From NCBI GenBank assembly GCA_045592785.1, contig JAZNVL010000001.1:1-22962 (forward strand): a DNA stretch of 22,962 bases, given 5' to 3'. A model generated the notes under the pieces. The model was not told where the DNA came from. It searched no databases and saw nothing but the letters and a program-made list of their open reading frames with translations. Shown in pieces: positions 16,622-22,715 of the stretch (positions are counted from its first letter, which is position 1; every line of letters starts with the position of its first letter). The translations under genes and the position numbers were made by a program. The stretch is from RGIG8244 sp045592785 (lineage in GTDB: Bacteria; Verrucomicrobiota; Lentisphaeria; Victivallales; UBA1829).

Positions 16622-16657
16622 TTTTAAGAAATATAGCATCGTTTTTCTTAAAATCAA
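16622..16657 (-). promoter_or_regulatory. Promoter and inverted-repeat operator of the abiE module
   Basis: Minus strand promoter: TTGATT (16657-16652), 16-bp spacer, TATATT (16635-16630) with extended -10 TGC. A perfect 10-bp inverted repeat TTTTAAGAAA (16622-16631) / TTTCTTAAAA (16644-16653) overlaps the -10 and reaches the -35. AbiEi proteins are known to repress their own promoter by binding inverted repeats, so this is the expected operator. Confidence 0.65.
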
Positions 16658-16708
16658 GTTTAAATGCAAAAAAAACCGACATAATAATCAAGCTATGCGG
16701 ACGCGATT

Positions 16709-17545
16709 ATGCTTATGCGGCACATCGCTATCCTTGCCTCCATGCTGCTGCCCGCGTTGGGCAAAGTCAAAAGCATTGCGAAACGCACCCATTGCTGCTC
16801 CAATCTGAAAACCATGTCCGTCTATTACCAGAGTTATGTCAACACCTATGACGGCTGGATGGTCCCCTGGGTGACAAAGGTCAACTATTCCGACGGACGT
16901 TTCCGCAATGTACACACCAACAGCAAAACCCGCGTGATGCACTGGTATGAAGCCCTGGTCCTGGAAGATAAGGACAGCAAAAAATTGAAGAATGCGGAGA
17001 TCGACTACACCAACAACTACCGCAAATATTTCAAATACATGATGTGTTCCTCCGCCATTTACCCCAAAAACAACGGGATCCGGGAAAATCCCGGCTACAT
17101 GTACGGAAGAGATATGACTTACGGGATCGCAAAAAATTATATCCCGAGTACATCGGATTATTACGGCAATGTTCCCAAGATCAAATTGAAAAGACTGGAA
17201 CGGTTGAGAAACATCTCCCGTACCGCCGGGATCATGGATGGTGTCTGCCCGGATTCCCTGCGGTTTGCCATCCCGGGCAGCGGAAGAAACACCGATAACA
17301 TCAAAGCGGTCGAAACGTCAAGAACAAAATTGTTTGTCAACGGCGATATTTATTACAATGAGAACTCCTGGACGAAAGCCAACATCCTCAAATGGAGCAA
17401 AGAAGACTTCATGAACGGACGTCATGCCAATGCAAATGCCATTCTCTTCCTGGATATGCACGTTGAAATTTGGAAAAGTCCGGATATGACGCGGCATTAT
17501 TACATTTCCTCCACGCCCAATAATATCTTTAAACTTTACGAATAA
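16709..17545 (+). pseudogene. Prepilin-like secreted protein gene lacking its signal sequence
   Basis: The frame from 16724 codes IAILASMLLPALGKVKSIAK, the normal continuation of a FTLIELLVVIAII prepilin N-terminus, but the preceding codons (MLMRH) do not match: the leader, the processing site and the first ten or so residues of the helix are missing. The remaining body of about 270 residues is intact, with the cysteine pair CCSNLKTM and the C-terminal HANANAILFLDMHVEI that corresponds to the family H...DG motif (here DMH). Without the type III signal it should not be exported or assembled. No ribosome binding site is visible. The break sits exactly at the edge of the AT-rich abiE segment. 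Confidence 0.75.
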
Positions 17546-17740
17546 AAGGAAATACAGGATCGTATTTCCACCCGTTTTTCCGCAGCGGAAAAAAATTATT
17601 CAAAAAAAATCAAAAAGTGTGGAACATTTTGCAGTAAACATTGTCTAAACTCATATCGCAACGAACGGCGAACGGATATTCCGCAGTCGTGATGCCCTTT
17701 ATGAGTGATTCATAAACGGTTGCTCTTTGATGCGCGTCAG
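17546..17740. other. Gene-free stretch with small inverted repeats
   Basis: No credible coding sequence. It holds a perfect hairpin GGAAATAC (17548-17555) / GTATTTCC (17562-17569) just after the prepilin remnant, a near-continuous palindrome TTTTTCCGC (17575-17583) / GCGGAAAAA (17585-17593), and TTTATGA (17698-17704) / TCATAAA (17710-17716). None is followed by a clear T tract on the plus strand, so termination is uncertain. No promoter with the local consensus was found for the hairpin array that follows. Confidence 0.5.
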
Positions 17741-17922
17741 CCCCCTCCTGAGAGGGCAGGTTTCCCTCCCTTTTTTCCTGCCCTCTCTTTTCTATACCCC
17801 CTGACATCATGCTGTGCCTCCTCACGGCACTGCAAGGTTTCCCTCCCTTTTTTCCTTGCAGTGCCATTTTATATGCCCCCTCCTGGGCGGAAAGGTTTCC
17901 CTCCCTTTTTTCCTTTCCGCCC
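17741..17922. repeat. Three tandem hairpins with variable stems and an identical 16-nt loop
   Basis: Three units. Stems: GAGAGGGCAGG 17750-17760 with 17777-17787; GGCACTGCAAGG 17826-17837 with 17854-17865; GGGCGGAAAGG 17885-17895 with 17912-17922. All pair perfectly over 11-12 bp although their outer sequences differ. All close with AGG/CCT around the same loop, TTTCCCTCCCTTTTTT. A CCTCCT box stands 0-3 nt before each stem and a T-rich tract follows. On the plus strand each unit resembles a terminator or a hairpin with a C-rich, anti-Shine-Dalgarno-like loop; on the minus strand the loop reads GGGAGGGA and the linker AGGAGG. Strand and function are unknown. Confidence 0.85.
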
Positions 17923-17956
17923 TTTTTTTGTGTCTTTACACCTTATGCAAACAGAA

Positions 17957-17998
17957 AACCGCCGTACCTCATCACGAAGTACGGCGGTTCTTTTTTTT
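17957..17998. terminator. Strong terminator, probably bidirectional
   Basis: Perfect 11-bp stem AACCGCCGTAC (17957-17967) / GTACGGCGGTT (17979-17989), loop of 11 nt, followed on the plus strand by C and eight T. The minus-strand reading ends in TTTTCTGTTT and can serve fhs, whose stop is at 18016. On the plus strand it would end any transcript carrying the hairpin array. Confidence 0.85.
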
Positions 17999-18015
17999 AC
18001 GGGAAAACGATGCGA

Positions 18016-19632
18016 TCAGAAGATGCCGGTGATCCTGCCGTCCACCACATCGATCTCGTCGGCAATGGGTGATTTCGGCAATCCGGGCATGATCATGATC
18101 TCGCCGAGATAGACGATGACAAAACCGCATCCGTTGCGGACTTCGATATCCCGCACCGTCACAGGGAAATTCACGGGCACATTCAGCCGTTTTCCGTCGT
18201 CGGAGAAGGAATACTGTGTTTTTGCCATGCAGATGGGATAATTCTGTGCTTCTTCGCTCAATTCGCGGATCTTCTTTTCCGCCAGGGGAGCGTAATTGAC
18301 TTCGGATGCGCCGTAATAATCCATACAGAGCGTACGGATCTTTTCTTTCACGGGCTGCGACAGATCGTACAGGAACCGGAAGGTGGAATTTTTTTCGCAG
18401 AGCGCTTCCACCTTTTCCGCCAGTTCCAGACAGCCCGCGCCGCCTTCACTGAATCCGTTGCTCACGGCACAGGGCATGTTATGGGCATGACACAACGCCC
18501 GGAAATGTTCCACTTCTTCTGCGGTATCGGTACCGAACCGGTTCAGATTGACAATGGCGTTCAGCCCCAGTTTCCGGGTCAGGTTTTCGTAATGTTTCAA
18601 CACATTGGCGAATCCGGTCTTCATATCGCCTTCCCCGTGCATTTTCATGGCTTTCACGGTGGCGACCATGACAACGCAATCGGGTTTGAGTCCGCTCTTC
18701 CGGCATTTGATGTCGATAAACTTTTCCGCGCCCAGATCCGCACCGAACCCGGCTTCCGTCACCACATAATCCCCCAGGGTCAACGCCGTCTTTGTCGCCA
18801 CCACCGAATTGCAGCCGTGGGCGATATTCGCGAACGGGCCGCCGTGAATGATGGCAGGTGTCCCTTCCAGTGTCTGGACCAGATTGGGCAGAAACGCATC
18901 TTTCAGCAGTGCGGTCATAGCGCCCGCCGCATGGATCTCCCCGGCGAGGACATCCCGTCCGTCCGTGGTTTTTCCGATGACGATCTTTTCCAGATTGGCT
19001 TTCAGTTCATCCAGACTGTTGGAAAGACAGAATACCGCCATGACTTCCGACGCCACGGTAATGCAGAAATGGTCTTCCCGGGGTATCCCGTGACTTTTCC
19101 CGCCCAGACCGATGATCACGTTCCGCAACATGCGGTCGTTCATATCCAGACACCGTTTCAGGGTGATGGTACGGGGATCGATCCCAAGTGCATTTCCCTG
19201 TTGGATGTGATTATCGGCAAGGGCGCACAAAAGATTGTTTGCCGCCGTGATCGCATGAAAATCCCCGGTGAAATGAAGATTGATATCTTCCATGGGGATC
19301 ACCTGGGAATACCCGCCGCCGGCGGCTCCGCCTTTCATCCCGAAGACGGGTCCCAGAGAGGGCTCCCGCAATGCCAGAACGGATTTCTTTCCCCGGCGTC
19401 GCAAGCCGTCAGCCAGCCCGATGGAGATGGTAGTTTTTCCGTCGCCCTGTTTGGTGGGAGTCATGGCGGAAACGAGGATCAGTTTCCCTTTCGGTTCCAA
19501 CTTCAAATCCCGGATCTTTCCTTTGAATCTGCCGTATTGATCGATCTGTTCCTCCTGCAAGCCCAGATCTGCGGCGATTTCTGTGATCCGTTTCGGATTT
19601 GCCTCATTGGCGATCTCTATATCGGTCTTCAT
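18016..19632 (-). CDS. fhs: Formate-tetrahydrofolate ligase
   Basis: 538 residues, slightly shorter than the common 555-560. It makes 10-formyl-tetrahydrofolate from formate, tetrahydrofolate and ATP, feeding purine synthesis and one-carbon metabolism, or acetogenesis in some anaerobes. Signatures: the P-loop-like MTPTKQGDGKTT (57-68), REPSLGPVFGMKGGAAGGGYSQVIPMEDINLHFTGD, GPFANIAHGCNSV and TEAGFGADLGAEKF. GGAAGGA lies about 8 nt before the ATG. It is monocistronic between its own strong promoter (19669-19696) and the terminator at 17957-17998. No folD or other one-carbon gene is adjacent. Confidence 0.96.
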   Translation of the reverse strand: MKTDIEIANEANPKRITEIAADLGLQEEQIDQYGRFKGKIRDLKLEPKGKLILVSAMTPTKQGDGKTTISIGLADGLRRRGKKSVLALREPSLGPVFGMKGGAAGGGYSQVIPMEDINLHFTGDFHAITAANNLLCALADNHIQQGNALGIDPRTITLKRCLDMNDRMLRNVIIGLGGKSHGIPREDHFCITVASEVMAVFCLSNSLDELKANLEKIVIGKTTDGRDVLAGEIHAAGAMTALLKDAFLPNLVQTLEGTPAIIHGGPFANIAHGCNSVVATKTALTLGDYVVTEAGFGADLGAEKFIDIKCRKSGLKPDCVVMVATVKAMKMHGEGDMKTGFANVLKHYENLTRKLGLNAIVNLNRFGTDTAEEVEHFRALCHAHNMPCAVSNGFSEGGAGCLELAEKVEALCEKNSTFRFLYDLSQPVKEKIRTLCMDYYGASEVNYAPLAEKKIRELSEEAQNYPICMAKTQYSFSDDGKRLNVPVNFPVTVRDIEVRNGCGFVIVYLGEIMIMPGLPKSPIADEIDVVDGRITGIF

Positions 19633-19668
19633 TATTGTGTCCTTCCTGCATGTTAAATTCCGGCGTGT

Positions 19669-19696
19669 AATATAGCATGAATCACGAAATAGTCAA
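19669..19696 (-). promoter_or_regulatory. Promoter of fhs
   Basis: Minus strand: TTGACT (19696-19691), 16-bp spacer, TATATT (19674-19669) with extended -10 TGC. Leader of about 30 nt to the ATG at 19632. Confidence 0.7.
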
Positions 19697-19725
19697 GATT
19701 TTCTAAAAAAAATGCTGTTTGCCTA

Positions 19726-19753
19726 TTGACTTTTATCAAAAAATGCGTATAAT
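19726..19753 (+). promoter_or_regulatory. Promoter of the prepilin-like operon
   Basis: TTGACT (19726-19731), 16-bp spacer, TATAAT (19748-19753). About 32 nt of leader with GGAAAGGAG precede the ATG at 19792. Divergent from the fhs promoter. Confidence 0.7.
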
Positions 19754-19791
19754 ATACGCTATAACGATATAGCGGAAAGGAGTCGTTGTCT

Positions 19792-20613
19792 ATGAAGAAA
19801 AGAATTTTATATTCATCCGGTGATCACCGGATGAACCGTATGCGGTTCACTTTGATCGAGTTATTGGTTGTCATTGCCATCATCGCCGTTCTTGCGGGGA
19901 TGCTTCTGCCTGCTTTGAGCAATACCAAAAGCATTGCACTGCGTGCCAGTTGTGCGGGAAATCTCCGTCAACTGGGGCTGGGTTTTGAAGGATATGCCCA
20001 CGACAATACCGAATACATCCCCTGGCAACTGTACTGGTATCATTACAACACCGGCAAGAAAGTACAGTATTGGCCCGATGGCGGCGATAAAGCCTGGTAC
20101 AGTGCGCTGCAGCCCTATTTCAAACTCACGGGAAAGGCATGGAACGGACGCAATTCCATCATTCATTGTACGGAACTGCCCTCCAATGATCAACTGGCGG
20201 CGGAATATGCAACTTCCTACAATAAATCCACAGGCGCGATCAGCTGTTATTACAGTCCCTGTTACGGAATCAATTTTTCCATCAACGGAATGCGCCGGAA
20301 TAAATTACCGAAGAACGACCACCCCTATCTGCTGGTGACAGAAAAAGCCGTATCGGGAAATACGGTCAGCGTCAATGTATTTCCCGGTGTGAACAGCGTG
20401 GGGACGTATTCTTCCGGCGTCTGGCAGAGTACAAAGGGCAGAGGAGCCCACAACAAAACGATGAACTGTTTGTGGCTGGATGGCAGTGTTTCCGCCAGGA
20501 CATCCAAATATTTCTGGGATCAGTACCTGCGTTATAATTCAGGAAAAACGTCCATATACTGGCGCAAAAACTTCTATCTGGACGACGCCAATGTCAAATT
20601 GCAATGCTACTAA
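19792..20613 (+). CDS. Prepilin-like secreted protein 1
   Basis: 273 residues. An 18-residue leader (MKKRILYSSGDHRMNRMR) ends before Phe19, followed by FTLIELLVVIAII with Glu at position +5, the type III signal cut and methylated by prepilin peptidase. A single helix continues to about residue 50, then a globular domain with Cys pairs and the C-terminal GAHNKTMNCLWLDGSVSA, the H...DG motif of this large Lentisphaerota/Planctomycete-type family. Such proteins are minor pilins or type II secretion-like pseudopilins; the individual role is unknown. The start is ATG 19792 with GGAAAGGAG upstream; an internal ATG at 19831 directly before MNRMRFTLIE is an alternative with a shorter leader. First of three genes separated by 16-18 bp. 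Confidence 0.88.
   Translation: MKKRILYSSGDHRMNRMRFTLIELLVVIAIIAVLAGMLLPALSNTKSIALRASCAGNLRQLGLGFEGYAHDNTEYIPWQLYWYHYNTGKKVQYWPDGGDKAWYSALQPYFKLTGKAWNGRNSIIHCTELPSNDQLAAEYATSYNKSTGAISCYYSPCYGINFSINGMRRNKLPKNDHPYLLVTEKAVSGNTVSVNVFPGVNSVGTYSSGVWQSTKGRGAHNKTMNCLWLDGSVSARTSKYFWDQYLRYNSGKTSIYWRKNFYLDDANVKLQCY
19812..19835. repeat. 24-bp perfect palindrome in the leader-coding region
   Basis: TTCATCCGGTGA (19812-19823) is followed directly by its exact complement TCACCGGATGAA (19824-19835). It codes residues of the unusually long prepilin leader and covers the alternative ATG at 19831. It could be a protein-binding site or an RNA hairpin masking that start. Confidence 0.7.
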
Positions 20614-20629
20614 CCAAGGAGTACGGAAT

Positions 20630-21550
20630 ATGATCATGAACAAAAACAAAAACTTCACTCTCATCGAACCGCTGGTGATTCGTAATAAACATCTATGCTC
20701 ATCTGAAAATAAAAATAACACCTCCTTACGCCCGGACGGGCGCACTTCACGCTTGCTGAAAGCAAGCTCTTCACACCTTCACGCGCCGAAGGCGTTCTTC
20801 ACTCGATCAGCGTTCACGCTGATCGAACTGCTGGTGGTGATCGCCATCATCGCGGTTCTCGCGGGGATGCTTCTGCCCGCATTGAGCAGTGCGAAAAGTT
20901 ATGCCACCAGTGCATCCTGTATCACCAATCTGAAACAGTTCGGTATGCTCACCCAGGCGTATTTGCCGGACAACAAAGACTATTTCATACCGTATCACGG
21001 AACAGGCTCCAATCCGACGTACACATACACGGCACTCCACACAGGCCGGGCGTACCGGTATCAGAGGAAAAACGGCGTATATGAAACGGTTGAAATCACG
21101 CAAGCGAATGCCTCCGGATACAACAGCGGCAGCTCACTGCACCCGCTTATCATGGGGTACGCCAAAGGGGATTACTCCATCGGATATTGTCCGGCGGACA
21201 AACGTCCAGACATCAGCCCGGCGTACTATGCAAGCAAACAATCCTACGGGTATTTTTATGATAAACTCGGTACCGCCACCGGCTCGCTCACCATGAGAAA
21301 CCTGGTCCGCCCGGCGGAACAGTTTCTGTATGCAGAGAATTCCCACACCGGCAATGGCGGCGTGATCAATACCACGATCACCACGACAACCGCTTCGGCA
21401 TGGCAATTTTTCCATAATCCGCTGCAACCCCGTCATACACCTCACGGCGAAACCTATTGCTTTGTGTATACGGATGGTCATACGGCATCCATTCGCTTCA
21501 GCCAGGTATTGACCCTGACATCCAGTTTCAACAGTCAAACAAGAAGATAA
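20630..21550 (+). CDS. Prepilin-like secreted protein 2 with duplicated FTLIE signal
   Basis: 306 residues from ATG 20630, which is preceded by AAGGAG and lies 16 bp after the previous stop. The protein opens MIMNKNKNFTLIEPLVI, then has about 44 residues of low-complexity basic sequence, then a second complete signal AFTLIELLVVIAII with the normal helix and globular domain. The C-terminus has RHTPHGETYCFVYTDGHTASI, matching the H...DG motif. The second copy is likely the functional one for assembly, but the leader ahead of it would be about 61 residues, far beyond the usual length; processing at the first copy would leave a charged segment. See the repeat entry for the inserted DNA. Confidence 0.8.
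   Translation: MIMNKNKNFTLIEPLVIRNKHLCSSENKNNTSLRPDGRTSRLLKASSSHLHAPKAFFTRSAFTLIELLVVIAIIAVLAGMLLPALSSAKSYATSASCITNLKQFGMLTQAYLPDNKDYFIPYHGTGSNPTYTYTALHTGRAYRYQRKNGVYETVEITQANASGYNSGSSLHPLIMGYAKGDYSIGYCPADKRPDISPAYYASKQSYGYFYDKLGTATGSLTMRNLVRPAEQFLYAENSHTGNGGVINTTITTTTASAWQFFHNPLQPRHTPHGETYCFVYTDGHTASIRFSQVLTLTSSFNSQTRR
20654..20841 (+). repeat. Direct repeat of FTLIE-coding DNA flanking a 133-bp hairpin-rich insert
   Basis: Copies at 20654-20679 and 20813-20841 share most of their bases (TTCAC.CT.ATCGAAC.GCTGG). The offset is 159 bp, exactly 53 codons, so the frame stays open. The 133 bp between hold a chain of small hairpins: CGCCCG/CGGGCG (20729-20742), GCTTGCT/AGCAAGC (20751-20767), CGCC/GGCG (20784-20794) and GATCAGCG/CGCTGATC (20805-20824). 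The word TTCAC recurs between them. Confidence 0.75.
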
Positions 21551-21568
21551 CATATAGAGGATCTCATC

Positions 21569-22330
21569 ATGAAATACACCTGTGTTCTATCTCAAAACAA
21601 AAAAACGTTCACGCTGATCGAACTATTGGTGGTGATCGCCATCATCGCCATTCTTGCCGCCATGCTTATGCCGGCTCTGGGTTCCGTGAGGGGGACCGCC
21701 AAGAAGATCGAGTGTCTCGCCCATTTCAAGACCATGGGTCTGGGCGCAAGAATGTATTCCAACGACTACAACGATGAGATCCCGGGGACTGTGGGCAGTT
21801 ATGATATTCCCATTACCTGGCACACCGGATATCTGGGCGTGAAAGCACCTGCATCCATGGATAAATGGTACATCAACACCAATCCCAGCGCGTACCTCAA
21901 TCCGAAAGACCCGGATCACATGGCAGCGAAAGTGCTGCAGTGTCCCACCGGGGAGCCCAAGTGTATTCAATACACGATTCCGGGCAACACCAAAGTATGG
22001 GCAGCCACCCGGAAATTCAATACGGTCTTCTCGCCCGGCAAATGGAATGACTGGAGCAATTTCCATAATGGAGATGCGAAAGCGGGCGGTTCGTACAAAT
22101 ATTCCAGAATACGCCCCAGCATTTTCCTTTATATCGAGTGCCGCTGGATCTCCACACAGGCCGCCGGTCAGACCACGGTCACCGGTCACACGAATGGAGA
22201 TGTGAATGTGGGATGTTTCGATGGTTCCGCAGCGACCTGGAAATCAAAAGTCATCTCCAACACCTGGAAGGAATTCGGATTGAAACCGAACGGAAATCAT
22301 GACATCAAAAGCACCCACGACGTCTTCTGA
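21569..22330 (+). CDS. Prepilin-like secreted protein 3
   Basis: 253 residues. Leader MKYTCVLSQNKKT, then FTLIELLVVIAIIAILAAML with Glu at +5, a hydrophobic helix to about residue 40 and a globular domain. The C-terminal GHTNGDVNVGCFDGSAATW carries the family DG motif. GAGGATC precedes the ATG, which is 18 bp after the previous stop. Last gene of the three-gene operon. Role as pseudopilin or secreted minor pilin is inferred from the signal only. Confidence 0.88.
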   Translation: MKYTCVLSQNKKTFTLIELLVVIAIIAILAAMLMPALGSVRGTAKKIECLAHFKTMGLGARMYSNDYNDEIPGTVGSYDIPITWHTGYLGVKAPASMDKWYINTNPSAYLNPKDPDHMAAKVLQCPTGEPKCIQYTIPGNTKVWAATRKFNTVFSPGKWNDWSNFHNGDAKAGGSYKYSRIRPSIFLYIECRWISTQAAGQTTVTGHTNGDVNVGCFDGSAATWKSKVISNTWKEFGLKPNGNHDIKSTHDVF

Positions 22331-22363
22331 CCGTCGTTTCTGACTTTGTATTCTTAATGCAAT

Positions 22364-22413
22364 CCGCAATTGTTGCGGGCGCAACCACATTTTTTTCTGA
22401 AAAAAATGTGGTT
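22364..22413 (+). terminator. Hairpins after the prepilin operon, possible terminator
   Basis: CCGCAA (22364-22369) / TTGCGG (22373-22378) is followed by a second, perfect 14-bp stem AACCACATTTTTTT (22383-22396) / AAAAAAATGTGGTT (22400-22413) with a 3-nt loop CTG. The seven T inside the second stem could act as the U tract for the first. It lies between the operon and the next promoter. Confidence 0.45.
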
Positions 22414-22419
22414 TACGTC

Positions 22420-22447
22420 TTGAAAAAAACGTTTTTTGGCGTATAGT
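22420..22447 (+). promoter_or_regulatory. Promoter of the interrupted prepilin gene
   Basis: TTGAAA (22420-22425), 16-bp spacer, TATAGT (22442-22447). Followed by AAAGGAAAGG and the ATG at 22482, so the broken gene kept complete expression signals. Confidence 0.6.
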
Positions 22448-22481
22448 AATACTGAACACCAAAGGAAAGGAATCCCTGTAA

Positions 22482-22547
22482 ATGAATTTTCTACGCAAAA
22501 AAAGAAGTTTTACGCTGATCGAACTGTTGGTGAGTGCTACTTGTTAA
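22482..22547 (+). pseudogene. 5' stub of a prepilin-like gene cut after FTLIELLV
   Basis: ATG at 22482 with AAAGGAAAGG upstream codes MNFLRKKRSFTLIELLV, the leader and first residues of a prepilin signal, then SATC and a stop at 22545-22547. From about 22533 the DNA is AT-rich and unlike the host genes, so an inserted segment has cut the gene at this point. The rest of the gene is not in the window and may lie beyond its right edge. Confidence 0.8.
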
Positions 22548-22590
22548 ATAGGTGTTTTGCCGTTGTATTACCTCAAAAACAACTGGCTTT

Positions 22591-22619
22591 AATATAGCAT
22601 ATTTTCAGTGAAATTTCAA
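22591..22619 (-). promoter_or_regulatory. Minus-strand promoter at the left end of the AT-rich segment
   Basis: Minus strand: TTGAAA (22619-22614), 17-bp spacer, TATATT (22596-22591) with extended -10 TGC. It points left, out of the inserted segment and against the prepilin stub; no ORF of note follows. The stretch 22548-22640 otherwise shows only AT-rich sequence and a short GTTGT/ACAAC inverted repeat (22562-22583). Confidence 0.45.
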
Positions 22620-22642
22620 ACATTTTATTTTTTTATTTTTGA

Positions 22643-22690
22643 GAGGGTATAAAAAAAGATCTGCACCCTCTTTTTTTATGGATGCAGATC
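22643..22690. terminator. Overlapping terminators in both directions
   Basis: Minus strand: GATCTGCATCC (22690-22680) pairs with GGGTGCAGATC (22668-22658, one G-U) and is followed by seven T (22657-22651), ending the minus-strand gene. Plus strand: GAGGGT (22643-22648) pairs with ACCCTC (22665-22670) and is followed by seven T (22671-22677). The two stems share bases and are mutually exclusive. Confidence 0.7.
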
Positions 22691-22715
22691 CGGTTGTGAA
22701 ATCAGTTTTTCTGAT

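Noticed and set aside
17610..17867. Minus-strand 85-codon frame through the hairpin array
   Set aside because: Low-complexity product shaped by the repeats, no good start context, and it crosses inverted repeats; not supported as a gene.
17741..17922. Hairpin array read as a CRISPR array or as a proline/phenylalanine-rich coding repeat
   Set aside because: Spacing is irregular (77 and 58 bp), only the loop is identical while stems differ, and the middle unit is in another reading frame, so neither CRISPR nor coding repeat explains it.
22562..22583. GTTGT...ACAAC inverted repeat that resembles the ends of type II CRISPR repeats
   Set aside because: Only one copy, 22 nt long, no spacers and no cas gene visible; the neighbouring gene fragment is not a recognisable Cas protein.
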